DNA of 64,000 nt from JBKCUI01 sp052161625 (GTDB lineage: Bacteria; Planctomycetota; Planctomycetia; Pirellulales; Pirellulaceae). This document shows, piece after piece, positions 34,944 to 44,773 of this stretch (positions within the stretch are counted from its first letter, which is position 1; every line of letters begins with the position of its first letter). The stretch lies in the NCBI GenBank assembly GCA_052161625.1, contig CP197412.1, one strand, 5' to 3'. Made by a program: the position numbers and the translations under genes. The notes beneath the pieces were generated by a model. The model saw only the letters and a list, made by a program, of their open reading frames with translations, had not been told where the DNA came from and did not search any database.

Positions 34944-36098
34944 ATGGACATCCAACGCAATCCCACACGTTCCGTCAAAATTGGTTCGATCTACGTCGGT
35001 GCGGAGCATCCCATTGCGGTGCAGAGCATGACCGCGACCCACACCACCGATATCGACGCCACCGTCGCCCTCGTGAACGACCTTCACCGAGCCGGCGCCC
35101 ACGTGGTCCGCATCGCCGTCGACTCCGACAAAGACGCTGCGGCACTGGCCGAGATTCGCAAGCAAACCGAGGCCAACCTTTCGGTCGATTTGCAAGAGAA
35201 CTATCGGCTGGTCGAGAAAGTCGCACCGCACGTCGACAAGGTCCGATACAACCCCGGGCATCTGTATCATCATGAGCGGACCCGGCCTTGGCAGGACAAG
35301 GTGAAGTTTCTTGCTGAGGTCGCAGCAGCGAATGACTGCGCCATGCGTGTTGGAGTGAATTGCGGGAGCGTCGACCCAGCGCAAAAAGAGAAGTTCGACG
35401 AATCCGATTCCATCGGCCCCATGTTAGCGTCGGCGTTTGAGCATTGCGAGCTTCTCGATTCCATCGGGTTCACGCGCTACGTCGTATCGTTGAAGGATAG
35501 CGATCCGACGAAAGTGGTGGAGGTGAATCGCCGGTTCGCCGAGGCGCGGCCTGACATTCCGTTGCACCTGGGAGTGACCGAAGCGGGACTTCCTCCGGAT
35601 GGGATTATCAAGACTCGGATTGCGTTTGAGCAGCTATTGGGTCGGGGCATTGGAGACACATTGCGAGTGAGTCTCACCGTCCCCAACCTAAAGAAGTCGA
35701 TGGAGATCGAAGCGGGGATGCAGATCATTGACGACATCCGCAACGGTCGGCTCCGCTCGGTCGTCGCATTGGATCCGACCAAGTTGAACATCATCTCGTG
35801 TCCAAGTTGCTCGCGCGTTGAGAACGAAGCGTTTGTGGAGTTAGCGCAAGACGTAAAGGCGATGACCGAGTACGCCAAAGACTACGCGATCACGATCGCC
35901 GTCATGGGATGCAGAGTGAATGGACCTGGTGAAACCGACGACGCGGATCTTGGGCTATGGTGCGGCCCGAATCGTGTGAATCTCAAGAAGGGTGGCGAAG
36001 CCTTGGGCTCATTCCCGTACGACGAGATCTTGAGCAAGCTAAAAGAAGAGCTCGACAAGTTAATCATAGAAAAGTCGGGCCTCGCCAATCTGGCATAA
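34944..36098 (+). CDS. ispG: 4-hydroxy-3-methylbut-2-en-1-yl diphosphate synthase
   Basis: A 384-aa [4Fe-4S] enzyme (GcpE) of the MEP isoprenoid pathway, converting MEcPP to HMBPP. The TIM-barrel part begins IGSIYVGAEHPIAVQSMTAT; the cluster ligands are C286 and C289 (CPSCSR), C323 and E330 (MGCRVNGPGE), all present. The length fits the short bacterial form rather than the form with a plant-type insert. The ATG at 34944 is favoured over an upstream TTG. It is the last gene of the co-directional row before the island. Confidence 0.96.
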   Translation: MDIQRNPTRSVKIGSIYVGAEHPIAVQSMTATHTTDIDATVALVNDLHRAGAHVVRIAVDSDKDAAALAEIRKQTEANLSVDLQENYRLVEKVAPHVDKVRYNPGHLYHHERTRPWQDKVKFLAEVAAANDCAMRVGVNCGSVDPAQKEKFDESDSIGPMLASAFEHCELLDSIGFTRYVVSLKDSDPTKVVEVNRRFAEARPDIPLHLGVTEAGLPPDGIIKTRIAFEQLLGRGIGDTLRVSLTVPNLKKSMEIEAGMQIIDDIRNGRLRSVVALDPTKLNIISCPSCSRVENEAFVELAQDVKAMTEYAKDYAITIAVMGCRVNGPGETDDADLGLWCGPNRVNLKKGGEALGSFPYDEILSKLKEELDKLIIEKSGLANLA

Positions 36099-36186
36099 GG
36101 AACCACGGAACACGCTGAACACACGGAATGGGATCTCAAGCTCTGACGGCGTTTTTTCTGTGTATTCTGTGTATTCTGTGGTGAAT
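36099..36186 (+). repeat. dispersed intergenic repeat, hospital to short iterated motifs
   Basis: Directly after the ispG stop the sequence carries an accacggaacacgctgaac stretch and then iterated tctgtgtat units (36158-36181). This type of low-complexity intergenic repeat is frequent in planctomycetes and some other bacteria. It has no coding character. Confidence 0.55.
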
Positions 36187-37008
36187 GAAATCGAGGCACC
36201 ATCGAATGGTGCGCTGACAATGTCGATCTGTGGTCCCCAACAGATCTGGAGCGCCTCACGCATTACCCAGTTCAAAAACCTCTCCCCATAGCACAACGCT
36301 GCGCAGAAGGCTGCGGGGCCGGTAATGGAACAGTAAGTTGTTTGATAGCCGCGTGGTCTTGCGCGCAGAAACGGTCGAGGACGACCGTTCGACGAGATTC
36401 ATCTCAAGTCTTTACATTTGCAACGCACCTTGCGTTGTGCCCTTCACCCCATATTGACTTAGGGTGGTGTATCGATTCACAATGGTAGTCAGTGCCCCTG
36501 CCATGCCCTACCGCCCCATTCACTGCCCCGTTCACCGCCCTTCGCTCGCCCATGCACCCCAACGCTTCTATCTTTCGATGCCATCGTATATGGGCATCTT
36601 CCATTCCGAACCGTGGCGGAAGCCTGCCAACCGCTTTAGCACGACTGCGTTGGCCGATATCCAAATATCTGATGAATATTTTTTTCATCGGAGTGACCGT
36701 TGGTGTCACCGCGTTGGGTTTCACTGTTTGCTACTGACATCACCATCGAAGATTGAAAAGAAGTTGTATGACACAGAGAAACTTTTCCGATTGGTTTCGC
36801 CTCCTATGCGGCCACTCGGCTCATCTGGTGTGTGCCACTGCGAGTTCTTGTCCGACAGGCATTTCAAACGCCAAATGGATCGCCAAGCCCTTGAACAGTG
36901 CGATGGAGACGACTAGCACACTCTGTTGGATCGACTGGAAGTTACTTGATCCGGAAGTCGACGGATAACAGCTCCCTTTTCGTCAGGTCCATTCACCGAG
37001 ATCAGTCA
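36187..37008. other. gene-free left edge of the CRISPR island
   Basis: About 820 bases without a gene that can be supported. It includes the 30-nt motif at 36216-36245 and the hairpin-forming motif at 36371-36391 that recur at 51785-51828, on the other edge of the island. Frames of 80-150 codons exist on both strands but lack conserved features. From about 36660 the DNA becomes more A/T-rich. The cas promoter must lie here, but no convincing -35/-10 pair was found. Confidence 0.5.
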
Positions 37009-37971
37009 ATGTTTGAACCGTCATCCAGCAAACCCCGTGAGATTCTACATTCGCAACGTGGAAACCTTGAGTATCTCGAACATTGTCGCGTCATGGTTAA
37101 GGACGACCGAGTTCTTTATTTGAAGGCAATGAATGACCAAAAGGTCGACACTTTCTGGAACATTCCGATCGCAAATACGACAGTGGTTCTACTCGGAACA
37201 GGTACGTCGATCACCCAAGCTGCTGTACGCAAAATGGCTGAGGCTGGCGTCATGATTGGATTCTGTGGTACTGGTGGTACGCCACTCGTATCGGGAACCG
37301 ATGTCGAATGGCTCTCGCCGCAGTCTGAGTATCGGCCCACCGAGTACATTCAACAGTGGCTATCTTTTTGGTTTGACGACACGAAGCGAACGAAGGTGGC
37401 CAAATTCTTCCAAACAAAACGCGTCGAGTATATCAAAACAATCTGGGCAAAAGAGGTTACGTTTCAGGACTATGGTATTGACCCATCAGAATTCGACGTA
37501 AGCCGAGCCATCGATTCCTTCGTCGTGACCAACCGCAATGCAGAATTGATTCAGGATCTACTGGCTGCAGAGGGTCGGTTGACAAAAGCCTTCTACAAGT
37601 ATGCTGCTAACGTCACAGGTCAAGACAACTTTCAACGCGAACCGACAAGTACGGACGATGCAAATCGATTCCTTAACCACGGAAACTACCTCGCCTACGG
37701 CTTGGCAGCAACATGCTTATGGTGCCTCGGGATTCCTCATGGTTTCGCGGTGATGCACGGCAAGACACGTCGAGGTGCACTCGTTTTCGATATCGCAGAC
37801 TTAGTTAAGGATGCTATTGTGCTGCCACAGGCGTTTGTTTCTGCAGGCGAAGGGCGGAATGAACGCGAATTTCGGGAAACCGTTCTTGAACTTTTTCTCA
37901 AACATAAAGCACTAGATCGCATGTTCAATGTCGTCAAGGAGGCAGCCACGTTCGGTGCGAATCTACCATGA
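37009..37971 (+). CDS. cas1: Cas1, type I-F integrase
   Basis: A 320-aa CRISPR adaptation integrase of the I-F branch. It starts EILHSQRGNLEYLEHCRVMV, followed by YWNIPIANTT-like FWNIPIANTT and LLGTGTSITQAA, as in Pseudomonas Cas1. Predicted metal residues E188, H250, D261 and D264 (HGKTRRGALVFDIADLVKD) are all present. The ATG at 37009 matches the family start; the open frame upstream to 36898 does not. The stop overlaps the cas2-3 start (ATGA). Together with the Cas2 part of Cas2-3 it would insert spacers beside the leader. Confidence 0.97.
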   Translation: MFEPSSSKPREILHSQRGNLEYLEHCRVMVKDDRVLYLKAMNDQKVDTFWNIPIANTTVVLLGTGTSITQAAVRKMAEAGVMIGFCGTGGTPLVSGTDVEWLSPQSEYRPTEYIQQWLSFWFDDTKRTKVAKFFQTKRVEYIKTIWAKEVTFQDYGIDPSEFDVSRAIDSFVVTNRNAELIQDLLAAEGRLTKAFYKYAANVTGQDNFQREPTSTDDANRFLNHGNYLAYGLAATCLWCLGIPHGFAVMHGKTRRGALVFDIADLVKDAIVLPQAFVSAGEGRNEREFRETVLELFLKHKALDRMFNVVKEAATFGANLP

Positions 37972-40900
37972 TCGTTACATTCGTCTCGGAATGTCACAAG
38001 AACTCCCTAAAGCTCACTCGAAAAGTTCTCGATGCCTACGCGCACCGTATTGGACAACGAACGTGGCAGACAACTATCACCGAGCAGGGGCTACAAGCAG
38101 TTCGTGAACGATTATCCAAAACGGCTAGAAAATCGACATCCGTCGCATGTCATCGAATCCATAGCACGCGTCGAAGTGAGTTGCTTTGGGTCGTTGGTAA
38201 TCGAACTCCATTCGATTCATCCGGCAATGTCGCTGTCAACTATACGACTCGCGACATCCTGAAGATCGATGACGAAAACGATTGGCGATTCCTAGAGCTA
38301 CTACAATCGATGGTCGCAATTGCTGCTTTGTTTCATGACTTTGGGAAAGCATGGGATCCTTTCCAAATGGCGCTTAATTCACCGCCGAGCGGCAAGTTCA
38401 CTCCCTTGGATCCTTGGCGGCACGAATGGGTATCGGTTCTACTGTTCGTCGCGTATGTCGATGGCAGGGATGATGCTTCTTGGCTTGATGAATTAGCGGG
38501 AATCAACGAGCTAACGAGCGAATCGCTATCGCTTCTTTCCAGTCAAACGATTGAAAAAGCGGCAGAAAATTCAAGGAGAATTGCCCCGTTAAGTGAGAGG
38601 CAGACGACATGGTTGGTTCGATGCGTGTCATGGCTCATCGTATCGCACCACCGCGTTCCCTTTTTGCCAGGGATCTCTGCATCTGGCAGCGAAGAGAATT
38701 TGATCAAGCAAATCAATCAGAACTGGGGCTACGTAAAACTGACGGGAGAGTCACTGGATTACGATAGGCATTGGCGATTCTCTCAGGGGCTTCCATTTCT
38801 ATCGAACAGTTGGCGTTCTTCCGCGGCCAGATGGGGGCGAAAGCTAAAGCTAGCACGTGAGAACACCGCACTATCAGAAGCGGAAGCATGTCAGCGAATC
38901 TTGCTCACACTTGGCAGAACTGCACTCATGCTCGGTGATCATCAATACTCATCGAAACCGGAATCGACTCATTGGAGAACAGATTATCTCCCATACGCTA
39001 ATACATACAGCAAGGATCAATCGCCAATAACCGCGACGTCCAAGAAGAAGCGGGACATGCGACAGCGGCTCGATGAGCACTTGGTGGAAGTGACAAATGA
39101 ATCCGTTCGATCCGTACGATTGCTTCCAGCCCTGGAACGTGCCGCGCTAAAAGTTCAAGACAATCGCCCTCTACGAAAACCTAGCAAAGATTCAAGGTTT
39201 CGTTGGCAGGACAGAGCAGTCGAAAAGCTAAAAGCATGGCAATCTGAGCAGGGAAGCGACCTCCTTGGATTCTTTGCAATAAACATGGCGAGCACCGGGA
39301 CAGGGAAGACCTTTGCCAATGCAAAGATAATGAATGCAATTTCACCTAAAGGGCTTCGATATACGCTTGCCCTCGGTCTCCGAACCCTTACGCTCCAAAC
39401 AGGAGATGAATACAAGTCAAAATTACGACTTGATCCAGCCGAGCTGGCGATCTTAGTCGGCTCCAAAGCAGTCCGTACATTGCATGAGCAAAGAAGAGCG
39501 GGCTTCGGGACCTCATTAGTCCCATCAGAGCAATCTGACAGTTTCGGATCAGAGTCAGAAGAAGATCTTGATTGGAGTTGGGACTTTCTCGATAGCGACA
39601 TGATACCCGACGATGCAGTGTCGACAATCGTGAGCACGCCAAAGCAGCGACAGATCCTCAAATGTCCGATCTTAGTTTGCACGATCGACCATATCATGCC
39701 TGCTGTCGAGAATGTTCGAGGTGGTCAGCACATCTTGCCGCTTCTCCGCCTCGTATCTTCTGATCTGGTTATCGATGAAGTGGATGACTTCGACCTTCTC
39801 GATATGCCTGCGATATCGAGGCTCATCCATTTGGCAGGAATGCTGGGTCGGCGTGTGATGATCTCATCTGCCACCATTCCTCCTGCTATTGCCAACGGAC
39901 TATTTCATTCATATTGTACCGGCTATTCTCAATTCGCTAAGTTGCGTAACCGCCAGCCGCGAATTGCAGCCTTCTGGACGGACGAATTTGGATCCATCGT
40001 TCATCATCCCGATTCCGAGAAGACTTTTTCAGTGCACCATGAAACGTTCGTCACAAAGCGATGCAATAAACTAGTTGGCATCGAGCCACCCGTTCGTTCG
40101 GCAAGCTTGTTCTCCGTCGGAGGAAGTGAAAATGTCGAATCCGCAACTGAAGACCGTAAGCTGGTTTGGTTTTCTGCAATGAAGGATGCGGCGATCACAT
40201 TGCATCGCCGACATGGACTACAAGACGAAGAAACGGGAAAACATTTTTCCGTTGGTGTAATTCGCATGGCTAACGTGGATCCGTGCATCCAACTATCTCG
40301 CTACCTCCTGACTTGTGAACTACCAGACGATATCGAAGTACGGGTCATGACGTATCATGCAAGGCAAGTCATGCTGTTACGGTCTTATCAAGAACGATAT
40401 TTGGACGAATTGTTGAATCGAAAACAAGGCCAATCTCCCAATTCTGATTCAACCGTACGACAACACCTGTCGGGCTCAACAAAACCGAACGTCCTTTTTA
40501 TAGTCGTGGCGAGCCCAGTGGTGGAGGTTGGTAGGGATCACGATTACGATTGGGCTGTCATTGAGCCATCTTCCATTCGTTCAATCATTCAAATGGCAGG
40601 AAGAGTCCGACGGCACCGATCGAACTCAGACTTGGATAGTGGTCCAAATCTGGCACTCGCCAACTTAAACTATCGTGCATTCGTTCGAGGCGAGAAGATC
40701 GCATTTCGACGACCTGGATTCGAGGGTGGTGACAAAGCAAACGGTGGGGGGATCGTTCTGACTTCCAAAAATCTTGTCGACTTAATCGATGCTGAGGCAT
40801 TTGCTAAGCGAGTAGATGCAAGTCCACGAATCAGCTGCCCACCAAATCTGAAGCCGGAATGCAGCCTTTCGCACCTGGAGCACTTCGTTCTGCAAAAGGT

Positions 40901-41318
40901 GTTCCAAGATGAAGACATTGGCCCTTCTGGAGTCAGAGCGTGGACAACCGGGAGTCTTTATCTAACACAAGCATGTCAAGTTTCTTCCCCGTTTAGGGCA
41001 TCAAAAGGTGATTGGCCATTCAAGTTATTTGTGAGTTCCGAAGATGAAGTTTATTTCTGCGAAGTCGATCCCAAAACCACCAGACTCGATTACCCATCAC
41101 CGACAAAGGCAGCACGAGTCAGTGTATCCGATCTCAATAGCACCGAACGGTCACGCCTTTGGTACACGTTGGATGTCGTGTCTCTCGTACAACATCAGCA
41201 GGAACGACTTGGCCGCTCGCGATTCCATGTTTGCGACACATTTTGTGAAATTAGGCTTTGGGATCCCAGCGGCCAAAAGCAATTTCGCTGGTGCGCTGAG
41301 TTGGGTGCCTTTTCTTAG
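37968..41318 (+). CDS. cas3: Cas2-3 fusion: adaptation subunit plus nuclease-helicase, type I-F
   Basis: A 1116-aa fusion found only in type I-F. The Cas2-like part is residues 1-90 (MIVTFVSECHKNSLKLTRKVLDAYAHRIG). The HD nuclease follows: LFHDFGKAWDPFQ with H123/D124, and VSHHRVP. The SF2 helicase has Walker A STGTGKT with K447, DEVD at 603-606, a SSATIP motif III and QMAGRVRRHR motif VI. The C-terminal domain ends near the stop. It degrades the target DNA after Csy recruitment and helps Cas1 in adaptation. All key residues are there, so it is probably active. Confidence 0.97.
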   Translation: MIVTFVSECHKNSLKLTRKVLDAYAHRIGQRTWQTTITEQGLQAVRERLSKTARKSTSVACHRIHSTRRSELLWVVGNRTPFDSSGNVAVNYTTRDILKIDDENDWRFLELLQSMVAIAALFHDFGKAWDPFQMALNSPPSGKFTPLDPWRHEWVSVLLFVAYVDGRDDASWLDELAGINELTSESLSLLSSQTIEKAAENSRRIAPLSERQTTWLVRCVSWLIVSHHRVPFLPGISASGSEENLIKQINQNWGYVKLTGESLDYDRHWRFSQGLPFLSNSWRSSAARWGRKLKLARENTALSEAEACQRILLTLGRTALMLGDHQYSSKPESTHWRTDYLPYANTYSKDQSPITATSKKKRDMRQRLDEHLVEVTNESVRSVRLLPALERAALKVQDNRPLRKPSKDSRFRWQDRAVEKLKAWQSEQGSDLLGFFAINMASTGTGKTFANAKIMNAISPKGLRYTLALGLRTLTLQTGDEYKSKLRLDPAELAILVGSKAVRTLHEQRRAGFGTSLVPSEQSDSFGSESEEDLDWSWDFLDSDMIPDDAVSTIVSTPKQRQILKCPILVCTIDHIMPAVENVRGGQHILPLLRLVSSDLVIDEVDDFDLLDMPAISRLIHLAGMLGRRVMISSATIPPAIANGLFHSYCTGYSQFAKLRNRQPRIAAFWTDEFGSIVHHPDSEKTFSVHHETFVTKRCNKLVGIEPPVRSASLFSVGGSENVESATEDRKLVWFSAMKDAAITLHRRHGLQDEETGKHFSVGVIRMANVDPCIQLSRYLLTCELPDDIEVRVMTYHARQVMLLRSYQERYLDELLNRKQGQSPNSDSTVRQHLSGSTKPNVLFIVVASPVVEVGRDHDYDWAVIEPSSIRSIIQMAGRVRRHRSNSDLDSGPNLALANLNYRAFVRGEKIAFRRPGFEGGDKANGGGIVLTSKNLVDLIDAEAFAKRVDASPRISCPPNLKPECSLSHLEHFVLQKVFQDEDIGPSGVRAWTTGSLYLTQACQVSSPFRASKGDWPFKLFVSSEDEVYFCEVDPKTTRLDYPSPTKAARVSVSDLNSTERSRLWYTLDVVSLVQHQQERLGRSRFHVCDTFCEIRLWDPSGQKQFRWCAELGAFS

Positions 41319-41519
41319 CATGTCTATTTTAACACCAAAAAGGTAGACCAAGAAAACAAGAGTCGTGCTACGCCAATCATTCGCGATGTCTGTCTTGTGA
41401 TTTCGAATGTCGACGCACCAGAAAGTGTGCCGAACCGGATGAAAACCTGTAATTACTACATTCCGCACCGTTATTGTGCCCCAACAACCTACCCACTATA
41501 GGAAAGACGAGGAAAGATA
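41319..41519 (+). promoter_or_regulatory. 201-bp gap before the csy genes, possible second promoter
   Basis: Type I-F loci often transcribe cas1-cas2-3 and the csy genes with separate promoters. The gap here is A/T-rich and ends with an SD, GAGGA, seven bases before the cas8f ATG. TTATTG at 41471 and TATAGG near 41497 are about 20 bases apart, a weak pair only. Confidence 0.3.
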
Positions 41520-42764
41520 ATGCCCAATGCGATAGAAGCGTTTCTTGCAAGCCGGAAGGCTGCGCGTGAAAAGAATCCGGCAGGAAGGACGCAGAACCAG
41601 ATCGACGAAGAGTTCTATCCACCCACTTGGATCGGAAATGCTGCAAAACGAATCGGGAAATTATCTCTTGTCACTCATCCACCGAAATACAGTCACCCCA
41701 CCGCGGATTCCACTGCGATTATCGTCGCTGGCTCTCCGTCTCCCGATGGATTCTTGCGAACTGGTAATGTCCCCGACGTTCCGTCAGATGTATATGGTGA
41801 CGCGGCCCTGCTAGATGCGTACGCATTCGTGTCGACCCAGTTAGAGGATGGTCGATCAATACTAGATCATCTCCGCAATAATACGAAATACATCCAACAC
41901 TTATTTGGATTTGATGATGTAGCTTTCGAGGAGATTCGCCAACAGTTTCTCGTACTAGAACATAACAAGAAAGGCAACCAAACCGATGGGAGAATCAAGC
42001 AAGTCTATTTTCCAATAAGTACCGGAGTATCAGATTCAGCGTACCACCTCCTTTCGATCGTAACGCCGTCGGGTCTTGTTTTTGTACATCGCGAGCGGCT
42101 ACTTGCCTCGAAGTTTTCCGATGACGCGAAACAGGCAAGAGAGGCGAGAAAAAAAGACGAGAAAAGTATCGGAGGATACGATGACTTCCCAAATATTCTG
42201 AAGATGCGATTTGGTGGTAGTCAACCGCAAAACGTCAGTCGCCTCAATAGTAGCAATTCCGGTGAAGCTTGGATGTTACCTTCATTGCCACCGAATCTCA
42301 GCAATAGCTACTTGCGCGTTCCAAAAAGAGACTTTTTCAATGAACTTCGTTGGGACGACGAGTTCAGGTCATACATCGACTCCGTTCACCGCCTCTTCAC
42401 GCTAGATTACAACAACATCAACATTCGCGATGGGCGCAAGTACTGGTTCACGCAAATGTTCGACTGGGTCTTCGATCGAGCACTTGTTTTCCAAAGTCTT
42501 GATCCGGGATGGTCGCTCAAGGACGAGGTTCAGTTGCCTACTTGGCAAAAACAATGGCTTGATCCGGAATCATATACCGAATCAATTTCTTCGACCGATT
42601 GGCGGGAGGAAGTGGTAAAAGCTATTATTCGTTGGATATTAGCAACTTATCGAAAGTTGTATGCAAAGCGAAATGACGCCGCCATTTTGGGGGAACTCGA
42701 CGAGAAGCAATTCATTTCGGAGATTGATGAGTTTGTCCGCGAAAGCGATGGAGTATTGTTATGA
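41520..42764 (+). CDS. cas8f: Cas8f (Csy1), large subunit of the type I-F complex
   Basis: A 414-aa protein matching Csy1, which with Cas5f caps the crRNA 5' handle and reads the PAM. The diagnostic block is KMRFGGSQPQNVSRLNS followed by GEAWMLPSLPP; the N-terminal IEAFLASRKAAREKNP and the Trp/Arg-rich end WREEVVKAIIRWILATYRKLY also fit. SD GAGGA lies before the ATG. The stop is overlapped by the start of cas5f (ATGA at 42761-42764). A/T content is higher than in host genes. Confidence 0.95.
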   Translation: MPNAIEAFLASRKAAREKNPAGRTQNQIDEEFYPPTWIGNAAKRIGKLSLVTHPPKYSHPTADSTAIIVAGSPSPDGFLRTGNVPDVPSDVYGDAALLDAYAFVSTQLEDGRSILDHLRNNTKYIQHLFGFDDVAFEEIRQQFLVLEHNKKGNQTDGRIKQVYFPISTGVSDSAYHLLSIVTPSGLVFVHRERLLASKFSDDAKQAREARKKDEKSIGGYDDFPNILKMRFGGSQPQNVSRLNSSNSGEAWMLPSLPPNLSNSYLRVPKRDFFNELRWDDEFRSYIDSVHRLFTLDYNNINIRDGRKYWFTQMFDWVFDRALVFQSLDPGWSLKDEVQLPTWQKQWLDPESYTESISSTDWREEVVKAIIRWILATYRKLYAKRNDAAILGELDEKQFISEIDEFVRESDGVLL

Positions 42765-43606
42765 CCCAGTATTTGATCGTAAGAAAAATACAAGTTCAAA
42801 ATGCGAACGCAGTCTCAAGTCCATTCACTTATGGATTCCCTGCAGTCACTTCATTCTTAGGATTTTCCCATGCCTTACAGCGTCATTTCAATACGATGCA
42901 ATCAGGTAGTCTCAGTATCGAAGGTGTTGGGATTATCTGCCATCGCTTTCAAATGCTTGACCATCGAGATGGCTATGATCGATTTTTTTGTTTGACCGGA
43001 AATCCGCTTAACGAAAAAGGAGAACGTGCCCCCTTTGTCGAAGAGGGGAGATGCCGAATGACAATAAGCCTTGTCCTAAAAACCCGTGGATTAGAACAGG
43101 TATCCATCGACGCAGTTACTCTCGCAGACATCATCGAATCCAGAATGAAATTGGCGGGAGGAGATATCCTTTCGATGCAAGCTGTTGCGCCAGTATTGGA
43201 TGATCGAAAAGCCATCCGAATGCTGATGCCAGGCTATGCACTTGTGGAGCGTCGATCCCTCCTCAAGCAATGCATGGTCGAGGGCCTCGATGCTTTCCAA
43301 GCATTGCATCAGTACCTAGCCATTCAACATCGATGCAGTGTTGATGATGATGGAGCGGTAACTTGGACATCCGGTCGTCGATCCCCCGGATGGTTCGTTC
43401 CCATCGCGACTGGGTTTCAGGCGCTTTCGCCGATTGGGAAGCCAAAGAACGCGAGAGATACATCGACTTCCCATCGCTTCGCGGAAAGTGTTGTAACGCT
43501 TGGTGAGTTTGTGATGGCCAGTCGATTCCATTCATTGAGTGATATCCTGTGGCGTTACCGGCATGTAAATGACCTCTACTTGTGTGAACAAGAGATGCAG
43601 GCGTAG
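42761..43606 (+). CDS. cas5f: Cas5f (Csy2) of the type I-F complex
   Basis: A 281-aa RAMP-like subunit. It opens with QYLIVRKIQVQNANAVSSPFTYGFPAVTSFLGFSHALQR, the Csy2 signature, with the following helix and the GVGIICHRFQ strand. It forms a heterodimer with Cas8f at the crRNA 5' end. Translationally coupled to cas8f. A 148-base gap separates it from cas7f. Confidence 0.95.
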   Translation: MTQYLIVRKIQVQNANAVSSPFTYGFPAVTSFLGFSHALQRHFNTMQSGSLSIEGVGIICHRFQMLDHRDGYDRFFCLTGNPLNEKGERAPFVEEGRCRMTISLVLKTRGLEQVSIDAVTLADIIESRMKLAGGDILSMQAVAPVLDDRKAIRMLMPGYALVERRSLLKQCMVEGLDAFQALHQYLAIQHRCSVDDDGAVTWTSGRRSPGWFVPIATGFQALSPIGKPKNARDTSTSHRFAESVVTLGEFVMASRFHSLSDILWRYRHVNDLYLCEQEMQA

Positions 43607-43754
43607 GTGACGTGTTTGGATAGTTCCCTTTTTGATCTTTGTGGTACATCGAAGAATTCAATCGCAAACAGTGGCTTTGCAAAATCCCACTATGGCGTTT
43701 TATGTCGGTCGTAATTTTTGTTTGAAGTTGTCCGTTCCTTTTGGAGTGATTTCT

Positions 43755-44771
43755 ATGGCTAAAAATGGCTCAGGTATCGAGTTTCCATCCGTGCTCGCGT
43801 ACGAGAAAAAGTTGGTTCCTTCGGATGGGAGGATGTATGCCGTGATGTATTCCGATCGGAATAGTCCCGATGCGATTCCGCTCAAGCTACATATAAAGGC
43901 AGTTCGTGGAACCATTTCCAACCGTTTGGCAAAGAAGCTTGAAAATGACCCTGCAAAAATTGATGCAGAGGTAGAGAAAGCAAACCTGCAAACCGTTGAC
44001 CATTGTGCGTTACCGTCCGATTGCGATACATTGCGACTCCACTTCACTCTGAAAGTCTTGCCAGGCGTACAGAATCCATCCGCGTGCAATGTTGCCTCAT
44101 TTCAAGAGACATGCCGGAAGGCGATTGACATGTACGCTGAGAGGACCAAATTCGAGGAGTTGGGAAAGCGTTATGCGACCAACCTCGCCAATGGTCGATT
44201 CTTGTGGCGGAATCGATTGGGTGCGGAAGAGTTGGAGATCACCGTATCCCAACTGAAAAGCGGTGCGATTGAGAAGTCATGGGTCTTCGATGGATGGAAA
44301 ATCGGTCTCAAGAACTTTGAGGTTGAATCTGTCAAGGAACTCGGTGAGTTGATCTCCAAAACGCTCACAGGCGAAAACCCATTCTTGTTGCTCGATGTGA
44401 AGGCTCATGCCAAGATCGGTTTCGGCCAGGAAGTTTATCCAAGTCAGGAGCTTGTCACGAAGAGCGATGACAAGAGCAAGGTTCTATATTCCGTGGATGG
44501 AATAGCTGCGATGCACTCACAGAAGATTGGGAACGCCATTCGCACGATTGATACATGGTATGAGGACGGTACGGAGGTCTCACCCATTGCCGTGGAATCG
44601 TACGGCGCGGTTACGAATCTTGGTGTGGCATTTCGAACGCCGAACAAAAAGAATGATTTCTATAGCTTGTTTGATAGCTTCGGGATGGGGAAACCGATTT
44701 CTCCGGAGCAAGAACACTATGTGGTTGCGATGTTGGTACGTGGTGGCGTTTTCGGAAAGAGCAGTAAGTAG
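43755..44771 (+). CDS. cas7f: Cas7f (Csy3) backbone subunit of the type I-F complex
   Basis: A 338-aa protein; six copies are expected to coat the spacer part of the crRNA. The family start FPSVLAYEKKLVPSDG supports the ATG at 43755, as does GGAG eight bases before it; the open frame back to 43632 is non-coding. Other family blocks are GRFLWRNRLGAEELEI, ENPFLLLDVKAHAKIGFGQEVYPSQE and GAVTNLGVAFR. The stop is 2 bases from the cas6f ATG. Confidence 0.96.
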   Translation: MAKNGSGIEFPSVLAYEKKLVPSDGRMYAVMYSDRNSPDAIPLKLHIKAVRGTISNRLAKKLENDPAKIDAEVEKANLQTVDHCALPSDCDTLRLHFTLKVLPGVQNPSACNVASFQETCRKAIDMYAERTKFEELGKRYATNLANGRFLWRNRLGAEELEITVSQLKSGAIEKSWVFDGWKIGLKNFEVESVKELGELISKTLTGENPFLLLDVKAHAKIGFGQEVYPSQELVTKSDDKSKVLYSVDGIAAMHSQKIGNAIRTIDTWYEDGTEVSPIAVESYGAVTNLGVAFRTPNKKNDFYSLFDSFGMGKPISPEQEHYVVAMLVRGGVFGKSSK

Positions 44772-44773
44772 CC

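Noticed and set aside
36492..36545. cattcactgcc and cgttcaccgcc, looking like degenerate CRISPR repeats
   Set aside because: Only a few bases match, there is no 60-base spacing and no handle sequence.
36404..36916. Frames of 80-150 codons on both strands before cas1
   Set aside because: No conserved motif, no SD, they overlap each other and lie in repeat-rich sequence.
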